A stretch of 64,000 bases of DNA, from contig CM082587.2 in NCBI GenBank assembly GCA_040954595.2, forward strand, positions 6,386,001 to 6,450,000. The letters are read 5' to 3'. Within the stretch, counting starts at the first letter, position 1. Each line of letters opens with the position of its first letter. Made by a program: the position numbers and the translations under genes. The notes below the pieces were generated by a model. It had not been told where the DNA came from and made no database searches. It saw nothing but the letters and a program-made list of their open reading frames with translations. Shown here one piece after another: positions 51,201 to 62,800 of this stretch. The stretch comes from Balanoglossus misakiensis. Taxonomy: Eukaryota; Hemichordata.

Positions 51201-53384
51201 AAAAATACACACTGTGACAGGTCACCCACATCAGCAAAATAAAGAGCAACACCACACCTGTTCATTGCAGTTCCCAATGATCAGAGCTTCCTGCAGCGTC
51301 AGATACACTTGCTGTCCCCTGTCCAAAGCAGGCACTCCGTCTTTCCCAAGTCGGTGAGTTAACACCATGGGTTTGGTGTCAGTGCCAATTACATTGATGA
51401 TCTGCTCAGCCTACAGCATAAACATAAACAATAAAAAGCTGAAAATGCGTGAAAACCCACCAATTTACAGCATCACCCATATAAATCTATTCCAAATCCA
51501 TCTCAATTTTTCACTGTTGTAAAAATCAATTTTCAATATGGAGTAACTAACATGCAGTCTGTATTGCATTAAATCACATACATGTATCTTGCATATTCAA
51601 TACCATGGTTCAGTCCAAACCCATTGTTTTCTACAGTAAGGTTGGACCTCTATAGAGGGGGTGTCACTGACCTCAATAAATGATCTGATTTCTCCAAGTA
51701 CTAACTGCCACTCCAGCTGGTCTTCTGGTTCGTATAGACTCGTGTACTCCTCAATCTGTCTGTTCAATTCCTGGGCAAACAAGAGATGAGTGTTGTAAAC
51801 GGTGACAATTCTGTACTACAATGATAATTATCAGGTTAAAAAGAACCAGAGATTGGACACCGCAATGAAGAATAAAGTGGAAAAAACAAAACACACTGAA
51901 ATTGCACGTCTTACCTTAATGAGTTCCCTCACTAAATCTATTTTTCGAAGCAGCAAACACACAACAATAAACCTGGCGTAATATCGCAATTTCTTGACGC
52001 AAAGTTCTGGTCTGGACAAACAAATCAGAGAAAAGAAAAGTACAATCAGAAACCTGAAAAGGGGGATGGTTTTACATGATCAAATACTGCCCTCTATGTC
52101 CTGGATGCTAAATTCGTTTGTTCCCAAAGCACCCCCAGGGACCCCATCATCACTGCTTGAATATAAAACATAACATGGCCCTATTTGCATTAGATCTTGA
52201 GTGCTTTTGACAAGATTTCACCAGACTTGCATTAATTTTTGTTCTTCTTCTGCGAAACAAGAAAAACATTTTCTTTATCGTATTAAACTGAGATAAAACC
52301 TACCCTTCTTTGTTGGCCTTGGAATAATAGGCTCTGGCACGAATTGCGGAATAGAACGAAAACGATTCATTCAAGTAGTTGGTTTCACTGGTGCGTAAAC
52401 TGAAATGGAAGAGGGAGATGAATACATTATGAGACCGCTCTCTCTCTCTCGCTCTGATTCCCAGTCCTATTTAACTATTCAGCCTCGCTGCCAATTTGCA
52501 TTTGATCTAGCTGGAAATGCAAGAGAGTATTTTACGAACGTCAACATCCACAAGGACGGAGAATGGGAAAAACATCCGATCAATTTAATGGAATCTCATT
52601 GAAATAGTGGCCGAGTTGTTGAATAGGAAGTGTTTGCAATCAAACTGGTTCTCAATCAACACATGTCTGAAGTTTAGGGAACATGCATTGCTTTTATTTT
52701 ACTGGCTTTTCTTTTACAGTGTCAAGAATATGAAATAACTCAGTTTTCAATGTTAATTCATTTTGTAATTTAACAGAATAGCAAATGATTTTTTAATACG
52801 GCCATGCAATTGGTATATTTGAAATGGTTGTTTAACGTCACAGATTTCAACCACGGTTAGTGGTTTGTGTGTATCGAAAACAAAATTGGATGCATTAGTC
52901 TCATGAATGTAGTAGTGATTTGGGGATACATTCTAGGTATGACCTTTGAACTGATGGCCGATCAATCTATACTGTCAGGCGCTTATAGGCGCGTGCACAT
53001 ATAATATATCATTGGAAATAACGATGCCAGTACTTTGCATTTTGGTTACTTATCCCTGAACACCACCATGATATGCACAGGTAGTATATGTCATGAGATC
53101 AATAAATCATAGTTCTTGTGGTGGTAAAAAATGCATAATTTAGAGAGTTGACACAAAGAATGAAACCGAGTTTATCGTCAAAGTTCAAAAGAGACTTGCC
53201 AGAGGTAAACGGTACATATTACATAAACCATGGATCTTTGCGGAGATGTTTACAGCAACAAGTTTTGAATTCCATTTGAATGGCACACTATACTTACTAA
53301 TAATGATAATAGAGTTGTCCTATTTTGGAAGCTATTTCTCCAATCTGCCACCTCTTCAGACCGTACCTTGTATCTAAAGATTGT
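48222..53384 (-). CDS. SCAI: SCAI (suppressor of cancer cell invasion), 3' part
   Basis: Twelve coding exons on the minus strand: 53384-53298, 52399-52304, 52011-51915, 51770-51672, 51410-51258, 50729-50601, 50388-50287, 49793-49621, 49494-49413, 49257-49011, 48625-48525 and 48365-48222. All GT/AG junctions are in frame; 1510 nt, ending in TGA. Diagnostic stretches shared with vertebrate SCAI include YGLKRWQIGEIASKIGQLYY, TSETNYLNE, KKLRYYARFIVVCLL, ALIIGNCN, IKFSELTLDMYR, KEMHCLHPGDLYP, NLFGQPVVCL, FGDEFLRLL-like FYGDEFLRLL and ILELASMLDVR. SCAI is known as a nuclear cofactor that represses MRTF/SRF transcription and also acts in double-strand-break repair. The missing first part (about 100 residues in human) was not found, so it probably lies right of the window behind an intron of more than 10 kb. 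The sixth exon here carries a lineage-specific run of five His (GDDIHHHHHND). Confidence 0.96.
51028..51077. repeat. 24-bp tandem repeat, two copies
   Basis: ACTGTGTTAACGAAATGCxT with the following ATGT is present twice in an intron of SCAI. Confidence 0.8.
51142..51200. repeat. (CA)n microsatellite in a SCAI intron
   Basis: CA dinucleotide repeat with interruptions, ending about 58 bp below the downstream edge of the exon at 51258-51410. Confidence 0.9.
51602..51665. mobile_element. Fragment of the 47405 MITE family next to a SCAI splice donor
   Basis: Nearly identical to the interior of the MITE at 47405-47499 (GGTTCAGTCCAAACCCATTG, then GTAAGGTTGGACCTCTA). The terminal repeats are lost. 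On the SCAI strand it starts immediately inside the intron below the exon 51672-51770. Confidence 0.65.
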
Positions 53385-53741
53385 CTGGAATACAAACAAA
53401 AAGAGATAAATTTGAGATGGTTTTAAAATGCAAGTGTAATGAGATGAAGAGGCTGCAAGGTACAGATGCTTCTGTATAAGATCTCCGCTGGCATGTTTTA
53501 TCTTTTCAGCGTTGCACACACTACAATACCTATTTTTTTTTCAAACTAGTCACCACCATATTAGCTTAGAACAATTTTGTCTCATTCTATTGCTGCAATG
53601 GTAGAATTGGACTTGTTCATTGGGCAATGGGGGTGCGTGAATAGCCTACGGAGGAAAATCCTTTACAGCTGATTGTTAAAGTCTATTTATAGTCTCTCTT
53701 CCGTTTTTTCACTGAAACATGCTTTAACCATAACTGCTGAC

Positions 53742-53749
53742 TGACGTCA
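53742..53749. promoter_or_regulatory. Perfect CRE in SCAI intron
   Basis: Exact TGACGTCA about 360 bp upstream, in the SCAI direction, of the first exon seen here. Confidence 0.3.
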
Positions 53750-55922
53750 ATAAATCATTTTCACAGACGTCAAGCTACCCGAGTGAGGAGGTTGAATTCA
53801 TCAGCTCAGCTCATCAGTAACAGTTGATACTGAAAAACAGGAACTTTTCGCAATATCAAAACAGGCAACTGTTAATGGTATGAGACGATTAATTTTCGCA
53901 TTCTTGTATTTCACTAACTGCATTGATATCTCTGAAAAACATTTTTATGCGATTTTTTTTATTTTCACGTTTTTTTTTGGGGGGGGGGGGTGGAGCTCTC
54001 GCGAAGTTCGCGAAAAATTTCCAGTTTTACAATAGTTTAGTACTATCGGATGGCAGCTAGCATAATGAGCTTTGTGTATAAAGCAAAAACCATAAAAATA
54101 ATCATTTCAGTCGAAGACTGCGGCTAAATCCACATTAAAGTAGTTTATCGGGTTGACCTTCTTGACAATCGCAGAAATCAATATGGTTTTATCAGTCTTT
54201 GAATTCATTTATACTGCCCCCAAGGCCAATATCTAAATAATAGAGGTGTAAAAATCAATACCCGGTGATTTGTGTGTTCAATGTCGTCTGAGTGGTATTT
54301 TACAGTAATCCGTATTGTCAAGGCAGAAGGTAGATGATTATTCCGGATAAGATCAGGGATGCAGCCATTTTGGAGGGCAGATAGTTTTAATATTATTAGG
54401 ACAGAAACTATAATTTTTGAGTCTATAATTTTTGAGTCTATAAACTCCCAAGTTTAACTTAAGACAAATTTTATCGATCAATCATATTATGCAAATTTAT
54501 CTAGAAAATGTTCTTTTGGATCCGTCTTAGGTGCCATTCTGTCTAGTAATACACTTCTGATTAACTCTCACAGTTGTGAACCTCCATTGTGAGCTGTTCA
54601 ATATGAGATTTCTTAAATCACTATAAACACCCAGTATCACAGTTGCGCTATGTGAGTCTTCATTTCAGAGTAGATATCTATCTATATGTAAATTTTTGGT
54701 CCTTTTATATTATGCTTCTTACATTTCCTTAATTACAAGCGCATATTACGCTGGGCTTTGTGCGATCGAAAAACCAGCATTTCACTTGGTGTGGGAAGAT
54801 TTACATGTAAAGCTGAATATCTTGTTGAATTTCGCATGCAAAGACTGCAAGCACATTCGCAAATACTGTACGAGACCTGTCTTTGTTCCCCTCACAGGAC
54901 TGCTCATAGCCCCTAGTGCGCTGATTACAAACTGTCTGCTTGATGCATGGATCGCAACATCAGATACTAGAAAATGAAATTCAGCCAGTTTACGTCTTAT
55001 ACCTGCAGGATCTGTCGTAACATCTTCCAGTATATTAACGATAAACATCACTTTTTACACATGTATGGTAATCCAGAACTACTTTCCGTCATTCTTGCGT
55101 GCAGCACTTTTCAAGTACTAAGAGGTGTTCTGCCGAATAAACTATTTTTTTCTGTAAAATCACCAGAAATGGCAGCATAGATCATTTGATGGTGCAATCT
55201 TCATGCATTTTCCAGAAAAACAAAATTGATGGCAGTCGACTACGCAGTTTTATGACATTTCTGGCGCATGTATAAAATACATCTCAATTGAGTTCGCCAG
55301 GTACATGCACGTAACACGAGAACAGGCAGCACAAATTCATCAAATATGAGTCATAGCTGTTTAAAACCATCCAACTGATACAAAAAAATGCCAAACAGAC
55401 ATCAGAGTAATGTCACGCCAATGGCATTCTGTCTCCCTCGGGCATTTTGTAATTATCGGCCCTCTACCTACATAGTTGTTCCTCCCAGCAGAGTCTAGCT
55501 TTCCTAAATCGGTGGACTATTCTATTCTTGCTGGGTGAAGGGGTGAAAGGGTCATGGAATCACCGGCAGAGACAAGCAAAATTAGCAAACTTAATTTGCA
55601 GTTATCCAATGGATGTCAGTAACAGTTAAACAGCTAGTGATAATATACGTAATTCCTTAAAATATCTTGCGTAAAAGTTACTGGAGTTAAAATGATAATA
55701 AAATGCCTTTCTGCTGTCTATATAAAAACAAAATGAACACGACCTTGATTGGAAACTGCATTTTAATCTGAGGCGTGCATGGTAAAAAATCCATCACACA
55801 TCTCAAGCACTGTGATTCTGCATTTCCATCCATCAGCTGCGGTACACACATAAATAGCGAATCCTTCAGATGGCAAGCCACATGATAGATGCTATCTTTA
55901 ATGCCCCTCCTCCCCATCAGTG

Positions 55923-55936
55923 GTTGCCATGGCAAC
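55923..55936. promoter_or_regulatory. Perfect palindromic RFX X-box
   Basis: GTTGCCATGGCAAC is a full palindrome and the ideal form of the RFX binding site. It lies in a GC-rich block of the presumed SCAI intron. RFX factors drive ciliary and other genes; whether it acts on SCAI is unknown. Confidence 0.45.
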
Positions 55937-58171
55937 ATATCCCCGGCACCCTCCCGGGAATAGCGTGCGTTAAATATTTCATCAGCCACGGAAGCTTCAG
56001 GGAGCGGAGGTGGGGGGTGTCCCGTTCCATTACCGCTAGCTCCCGCGCGGCATCAATAATTCATCTTTCATCTGGGTTTCCACCGTCTCTCGCTGGCAGT
56101 GGTGAAAAATGATTTTCAAGTTATATGTGGACTGATCGAAGCTGCTGTACTTTCTGTGTGGTTTGAATGCTGGAAATTAAAAGAGATGACCTCACCATTC
56201 CCCCTTTTTTTTAACATCTAAGTGCTTTCGACTCCTGCATTCTATCAATGTATAAAAAGCGTATTTACATTGACTGCACTTGCAAGTTATATATAGTTGA
56301 AGGCAATATTGAGCCTCTGAAATACTTGGACCGTTCAATCAATGTGCCAATATCTGGTACTGTGAGACTAATCCATAATATTGAGGAATGATGACTGTTT
56401 GGAAAAATACAGTGGATGCATTGATTGCTAGTATTGTGTTAGATGGTTAAGATGAGTGTTTGATCATACCAGATCGAATCACATAACAAACTGTCGAGTA
56501 GAAGTTCTAACCAGCCACAGTACACTTACTTCAACGTTTTGATTTGAAACTTTCATTTTGCCATGTTAACATACCGACCTCCAACGATATTTTTTTAAAG
56601 ACACAGTCAGCCATATTGGATCAGATGACAAAATCAAAAAGGCGTACAAGTTTGCTACAGTTGTACACAGACACAGCTTAATGGCTGGGGAAAGACAAAC
56701 GGAGAGATGTACCGGTACACACGAACTACCGGTATATAAACAGGAGGGAACACAGGGATAATTATGCCACAATTCTGGGTTTTGGTGCCCACATTGGAGC
56801 ATTCAACAAAATAGCCCACCTGGCTGTCATGAAGGATATCCTGCCACAGCACCTGGGATGGAAGTAAAGCCCTGGCAGACAAGCTGACACTCACAATAAC
56901 GACATCACTGCATCAAAGCAACAATTGCACACTTGACAGCAACACTGAGCTTGGCAAACACTCATCAGAACCATCCAATACAAGTACCTCTTCACTGTGA
57001 TTAGACAAAACGCGACCCCAATTGACCCCATTCCCACTGCATGTCCAACCAGGAACAATGCACTGAAGCCCTACAATCTTGCATCTTCCGCATCGCTCGT
57101 TGATTATCTCCCTTCATACACACAAGAAACCCTCACCACTGACATCTGTTGTCCCTTTGCCTTCAGATAATTGCCTCTAATTGCAGGTTAGGACATATGG
57201 CATTCAGTTGTGTACACGATTTCCGGTCAATCAACCGCTGTGTCAAATTGATGGGGCATCGGAGATGAAAGGCAAAAGGCTTAGAGAGTATCGTCTATGA
57301 CTTCTTTCATCCCATTTCTGTATTCCTGGGACACAATGCGCTCTATTGAGAGTTATCGTGATCCTGGTGTTCACTATAAATTAGTATAAAAGGGGCAAAG
57401 GTTACAAAATCAGGTGAAATCTGCCGAGCGAGTCACGACTAATAAAAATGAAGCAGATAATATCATTATTGGTCCATATACACTGACTATGACAAAGACA
57501 CAAGATGACATATTTGATGAATTACTGCGAAGATACCTGTATATAATTTGTATGAGAGATCGCGGTGTCATCTCTGATTGGCAATTTCTCGTGAGTGAAA
57601 ATAGTATACTGTTACTTCTGAAACTTAAAGGTGAGGGTCGTCCTGTATGTGGCATATACAACGATCCAGTATTACCAAACTGCAAACAATAATTGTATGA
57701 CCAAATCACTGTGGTGAGAGGGTTTAAACTTTCTTGACAAGTGACGCAAAAAAGTACACCTGATGGGTGACCCTTACACTGACTCACACAGAAGACAGGT
57801 TCACCTTTGGCAAATTTCTTCCACAATATTCCAGACAGGACACAGAAAAGCGTGCTGGTTGTATATCGTTACACAGCTTGGGCCTAATCATCGATCCATT
57901 ACAGACCTGCAGGGGTACAATTAAAACCAGTACTGCCATATGCTACCCCCTATCCCTAATTCGTGTGCCATGGAAACACTGTAACTAAGCAACCCATCGT
58001 GTCACCTGGCAACCACTCACCAAGAACGTGTGGTACTATTAATTGGCTGAAAAAATTGCGCTGTGGGGTAACAGTGTGTTTTTGCCTTTTGGGACATACT
58101 ATAGAATTGATGATGTAAAACAATATTGATCATTTCTACATATTTCAATACAATAATTTATATCAGACACA

Positions 58172-58735
58172 ATGCATCATGAGAGTAGTATATTTCAGGT
58201 GCTTCTAATATGCCGAGTGTTTGCTATATTAATTGGATGCCAAGACTCTGTTATGAAGACTACATGCAGATATTATCCTTCTGTGTGGGCTTCAACATCC
58301 ACATGTACATTTCTCATACATTATGATGAGAAACAATCTCTGCGCGGCATGTGGCGTTTCCGTTTGAACAGTCGAGTCCAACTCAAGACGGACAATGGGG
58401 TGGAAAAGACAAGTGGCATCCACGCGCTGGGTTCAATATTTGCACGGCAGGTCTCTATATTGTTGAAACACAGCAAACGCTGTTTGAAAAGTGGATTCTT
58501 TGCTTTCAAAAAAAGGGCACCATTTATCACTAATGGAAAACAGAACTCAGTGCGGCGGTTTCGTTCTAATGGAATAATGGGAAGTTTTGCAGGGGCTTCC
58601 TACTCTATACATGTTGTTCCACTTCCAGAGGCACGTCGGCAGTCATTGAACTGTCACCATGACAACCAGCAGCGCTTGCGTCACGATACTGCAGAACTTG
58701 ATTTCCTGAACATTTGTGCATTCACATCGATGTAA
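58172..58735 (+). CDS. Uncertain 187-codon open frame inside SCAI intron
   Basis: A single open frame of 187 codons from an ATG to TAA. At about 40 % GC, an open frame this long is unlikely by chance but not impossible in 64 kb. The N-terminal region has a hydrophobic stretch (FQVLLICRVFAILIGC) and the rest is basic with scattered Cys. No domain is recognised, no promoter or poly(A) signal is obvious, and codon use is not biased as in the real genes here. It may be a decayed retro-copy or plain chance. Confidence 0.15.
   Translation: MHHESSIFQVLLICRVFAILIGCQDSVMKTTCRYYPSVWASTSTCTFLIHYDEKQSLRGMWRFRLNSRVQLKTDNGVEKTSGIHALGSIFARQVSILLKHSKRCLKSGFFAFKKRAPFITNGKQNSVRRFRSNGIMGSFAGASYSIHVVPLPEARRQSLNCHHDNQQRLRHDTAELDFLNICAFTSM
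58653..58666. promoter_or_regulatory. RFX X-box-like site
   Basis: GTCACCATGACAAC fits GTHNYYATRRNAAC fully. It is one of three such sites within 3.3 kb of the SCAI intron, and overlaps the uncertain open frame at 58172. Confidence 0.3.
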
Positions 58736-59143
58736 ATATCAGGGGATGGAACAGCCAATTCAAGATGTCCCACTATGAACACGTTCTGTGTCAGTGTACA
58801 GGTGTCTATGTGGAATCAACTGCTGAAATCAGAAATCTCCTCAGATCTACTCTAAAGGAACTCAAAACAAAAACTTGAACCCAAATCTGTTGTTTCTAAT
58901 CAAAATTTAATGTGCCACAGACAGTTAAGGGCCCACTGTTTTCCCCTTTATACTGTCCTCTTTCCTTTAAAAAATAATTTGTTGCCACGACAATGGAACA
59001 ATTAACAATACCTGGTCCTGCAGTGTCCCTGAAAGTTCTATTAATTAAACAAGTGACCTGCGTACACACAGACAACACTTGTCACTTGGCAAGACCTGGA
59101 GCTAAAGGAATGCAGTCACTCCACATCACTAAATCATGGTGCT

Positions 59144-59157
59144 GTTTCCATGACAAC
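59144..59157. promoter_or_regulatory. RFX X-box-like site
   Basis: GTTTCCATGACAAC fits the X-box consensus fully, about 490 bp right of the site at 58653. Confidence 0.3.
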
Positions 59158-59780
59158 CTGGGAATATGATCATCTGAGTCGGGCACATACGTATTCGAAG
59201 ATGGATGGATGGATGGACGATCGTTTTAACTTTCCTTGAGAAAATTAAGTTGACTCAAAAACACATCAATCACCTCAAGTAGAGACTCCCTCAGGAAAAT
59301 ACTTGGCGAATGGCAGATATGACATTGACAGCATAATCTCGTGATACAGCCGGTACACCGAGAAGCACCCACCCCCCATCATTCATCACAGAGTGCAAGA
59401 CTTTGACTTCTAGCCATTAATCAAGCATATTTTTGACATTATTCTAACTGAGTACAAATTGCTTCGGTGCAAGAATTGAGATTTATTCATATGAGTAAAT
59501 TAACATTCTTGATATTGCAATATCGTCCTGCATAATTTCCAATTTAGATGTTAATATGATGACAAATTAGCTTACATGCATGAAATGTTTTGGTTTTCTT
59601 CATCTGTGCAGCAAATAGTTATACATGAAGAGTCTTACTTCCTAAAAACAGGTGGATGTTCTGAATTCACTTAGATATATATCAACCCTTCTTTGGAAAT
59701 GATGTAATATAAGATTATGCACATAAGGTAACACATCATGATCAGCATGTATCCCATATTGCCTTTCATATCTCTCCCTC

Positions 59781-59888
59781 TGAATGAATGAATGAATGAA
59801 TGAATGAATGAAAGAACGAACGAACGAACTAACGAACGAACGAACGAACGTATGAATGAATGAATGAATGAATGAATGAACGAATGAA
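59781..59888. repeat. (TGAA)n / (CGAA)n microsatellite
   Basis: TGAA tetramers flank a central block of CGAA tetramers. The H/S/F-rich open frame on the minus strand is a repeat artefact. Confidence 0.95.
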
Positions 59889-62800
59889 TTATCAAACTAA
59901 TATCACTCTCTCCCTCACTTCAGAAGAAAACTAGATTTTTAGAGCTCGACCCCTATCTGGCAAATACACCTGATGAATATAGGCTTATATTGAAGAGCCT
60001 TTTCAGCGAGAGGATATATATGCATGTTAGCCCGTGAAGGTTTAGAACCAGAGCACAGCACAGAAGACTTGACCTGGCAGTGGTGAATACTGATGAAGAG
60101 CAGTGGACTGTGACAAGACATCAGACGGGAAGTGATTGGATCAATGAGTGAGCTGTTCACATCAATGACTCAAACACACCTGTTTGTATATGCACGTGAG
60201 ATCTCAAGAAAATTGGTCCATCTTGAAAACGCAACCTCACTTGGGCCAAAGTCTGAATGGCTGGTTTAAAGCAAAGATATAATTTCAACGATAAAATATA
60301 TTAAGTCAGACACATACATGTATAATCTAACAGCCAGCATGGGGCAGGGGCTTTATCATGTATTCTCGACAGGAGATAGAATGCATTCAGGTAAGATTAA
60401 CGGTACAGGGACTGTGTACTTGAGTTGAATAATGACTGGTGATTTTCACAGTTGGGAAAAACAAGAATATTTTCCGTGGACTTTTCATTGCAGATGTATT
60501 TATCCCACACATCTCAATTGTCAAGCTAAAAAACTCGTTTATAGTCTGGGATCATCAGATGGAACACATCACTGGAGCTTGAAAGGATTGGGTTCAAAGG
60601 TCACAATGTTCCAATGACTCACCCTGCAGCTGAACTACCGTAAAATCCCTATTGGAAGCTGTAGCTTAATTCAGTCAAAAAAACTATTAAAGGCACCTCT
60701 GGTGTAAGATGCTGTATGCTGATTACTGCAGCGTTCTGTGGAAAACTGGCATTGAAGAATTAACATGATAGAAATACAAGCAAATGTGTATGTAAACAGA
60801 ATCATGCTTCTTTATGTATTCATTCATGTGCATATGGAATGGTTTGGTTTTGCTAGTTCCCGGTTTCAACTCTTCACTTAACTCCCACATGTAGCTTTTA
60901 CTGTACATATGTACATGTATCATCAAACTCTGCAGTCTAAGTCAGATCATGCCATTACTTTTGGATACAGCTTAATTGAAATAGAAGTTTTACGGTTCTA
61001 GAAATTCAAAACCTGCCCCTGACAGCAATAGATGTCAATGTACATTTTGGTTTCCATGGCTATGACAGTTGAGTAAATACGTGACCTTCAAGCCTTGCAT
61101 AAAAGCGATATGAAGAAAAAGAAGAGAAAAAATAAGTAAATTTGACGACGGTCATGGCACGAAAGTAAAACACTCCAGTATTTATGAAATCAATTCAATC
61201 CAGCTTTAAAATGCGTAATAAAACATCATGTTATTGTGGTCATAAAATACCACTGAAGCAAAGGGCCCCATTGATATAATTATACGGCAACCTAGTTTGT
61301 ACAATAATTTGATAATGTAACTTGTATGCCTCCAGCGACTGAATTGAAAAGCCATGGTGTAAACACTGAGAGAATTTGGCATTCAGATGCGTGCGTGAAC
61401 ATAGACCCTGAACTAAATCTGATTTGATCAAAATAATGGACGGCAGTTCTATCAGAAAAATGTAAGCGTAAATGTCAGATATTTTTATCAATACTAAATC
61501 ATCGGTGTTTGCAGATGCGAGTGAGATTTGAAATTTGAAATTGAAGATGTAATCAGTTTCATGAAGGACAGCTAACCCAACGGAACCTAAAGGTATTTCT
61601 AAATGCCAGCCCGGATGTCCTTGTGAGCCATGATCAAATTATACAATTTCCATGAAAAGATGAAATCAAAGAAAAGCACCGAGTATGGAAAGTGCATTTT
61701 GAAATCTATACGTGTGAAATTAGATCAGTCATGCTTGGATTGGCATTCAGTGTTTTCAGCTGAGAACTGAGTATTAGATGTGTATTTAAAGTGGTTTACC
61801 TAAAGAGATGTAAAAGTCGACCACTTTTGCAGAATTCTGAGGAGGACTGATGAAACATACTGAGTTTTTGGTTATTTTAAATTAGCAAGTCTATCTTTAG
61901 CAAGTCTCTCTGTATACAAAATGTACTAGTATCTATACTGTGTGCCTATGTGCTAGACTGCTACCTACAATGTGTAGGCTTGAATGATATATCGTTGTAT
62001 GTTAACAGGTAGTTGGCTTGTTGGTTTTTAAGAATTACCTGGAGGTGGTGTGTTTAGCTCAGAAACTAATTATTTATTTTGCTCAGTGTAAAGCTAGAAC
62101 CACACATAAAATACTGAAGCGAGTTGTGTGAGTTTTTCTGAGCACAGTCTAAGTTCACATATCTCAGCAACCCTGGATCACCCCTCCTCAACCAAGTTCC
62201 ACATTGCAATGTACATGTACCTTGCATAAAAGAAACAGTGACGCTGCCCTAAGGGGAGAACCATTTGATTTTTTTTTTTTTGGGGGTGGGGGACTTTGGG
62301 GGGAAACAATTAGTTGGCAGATGGTATGGAGGGGAACATTTTCTTCTGCAACGTCTTGAGCAAAAGGTAGGACTGACAACAGAAAAAATGCTGTAGCCCA
62401 CTAACAAAGGCTGAAAAAATAGTTTGCAGACATATCCAAATCCCCCCCCCCCCCAGAAATCAGATGGTTCTTCCCTAATTGCCATCTATGCAGTATGCTC
62501 TACATTTGTACATGCGATTTCAATCTTGCCTGGTAAAAACACACTGCTGTCAATTTATCTCTCTGCATGGATGTCATTGTAAGAGGGGGTATATGCCATA
62601 ATGGTAAGATTCAGAGCCTAATAGCCACTTAGCATACGTTACAGATTGCCATGATGAGCACTCTGAGATTGGAGTGGCATAGAACTTTAATGGCAGGGTT
62701 CCCTGCACAATTCTTTGCCATTTGTGATAACACAAGATAAAATATAATACAGAGATGCCTTTGAAACATTACAAAAAATTGTTGGCTGCTCATATAGACA

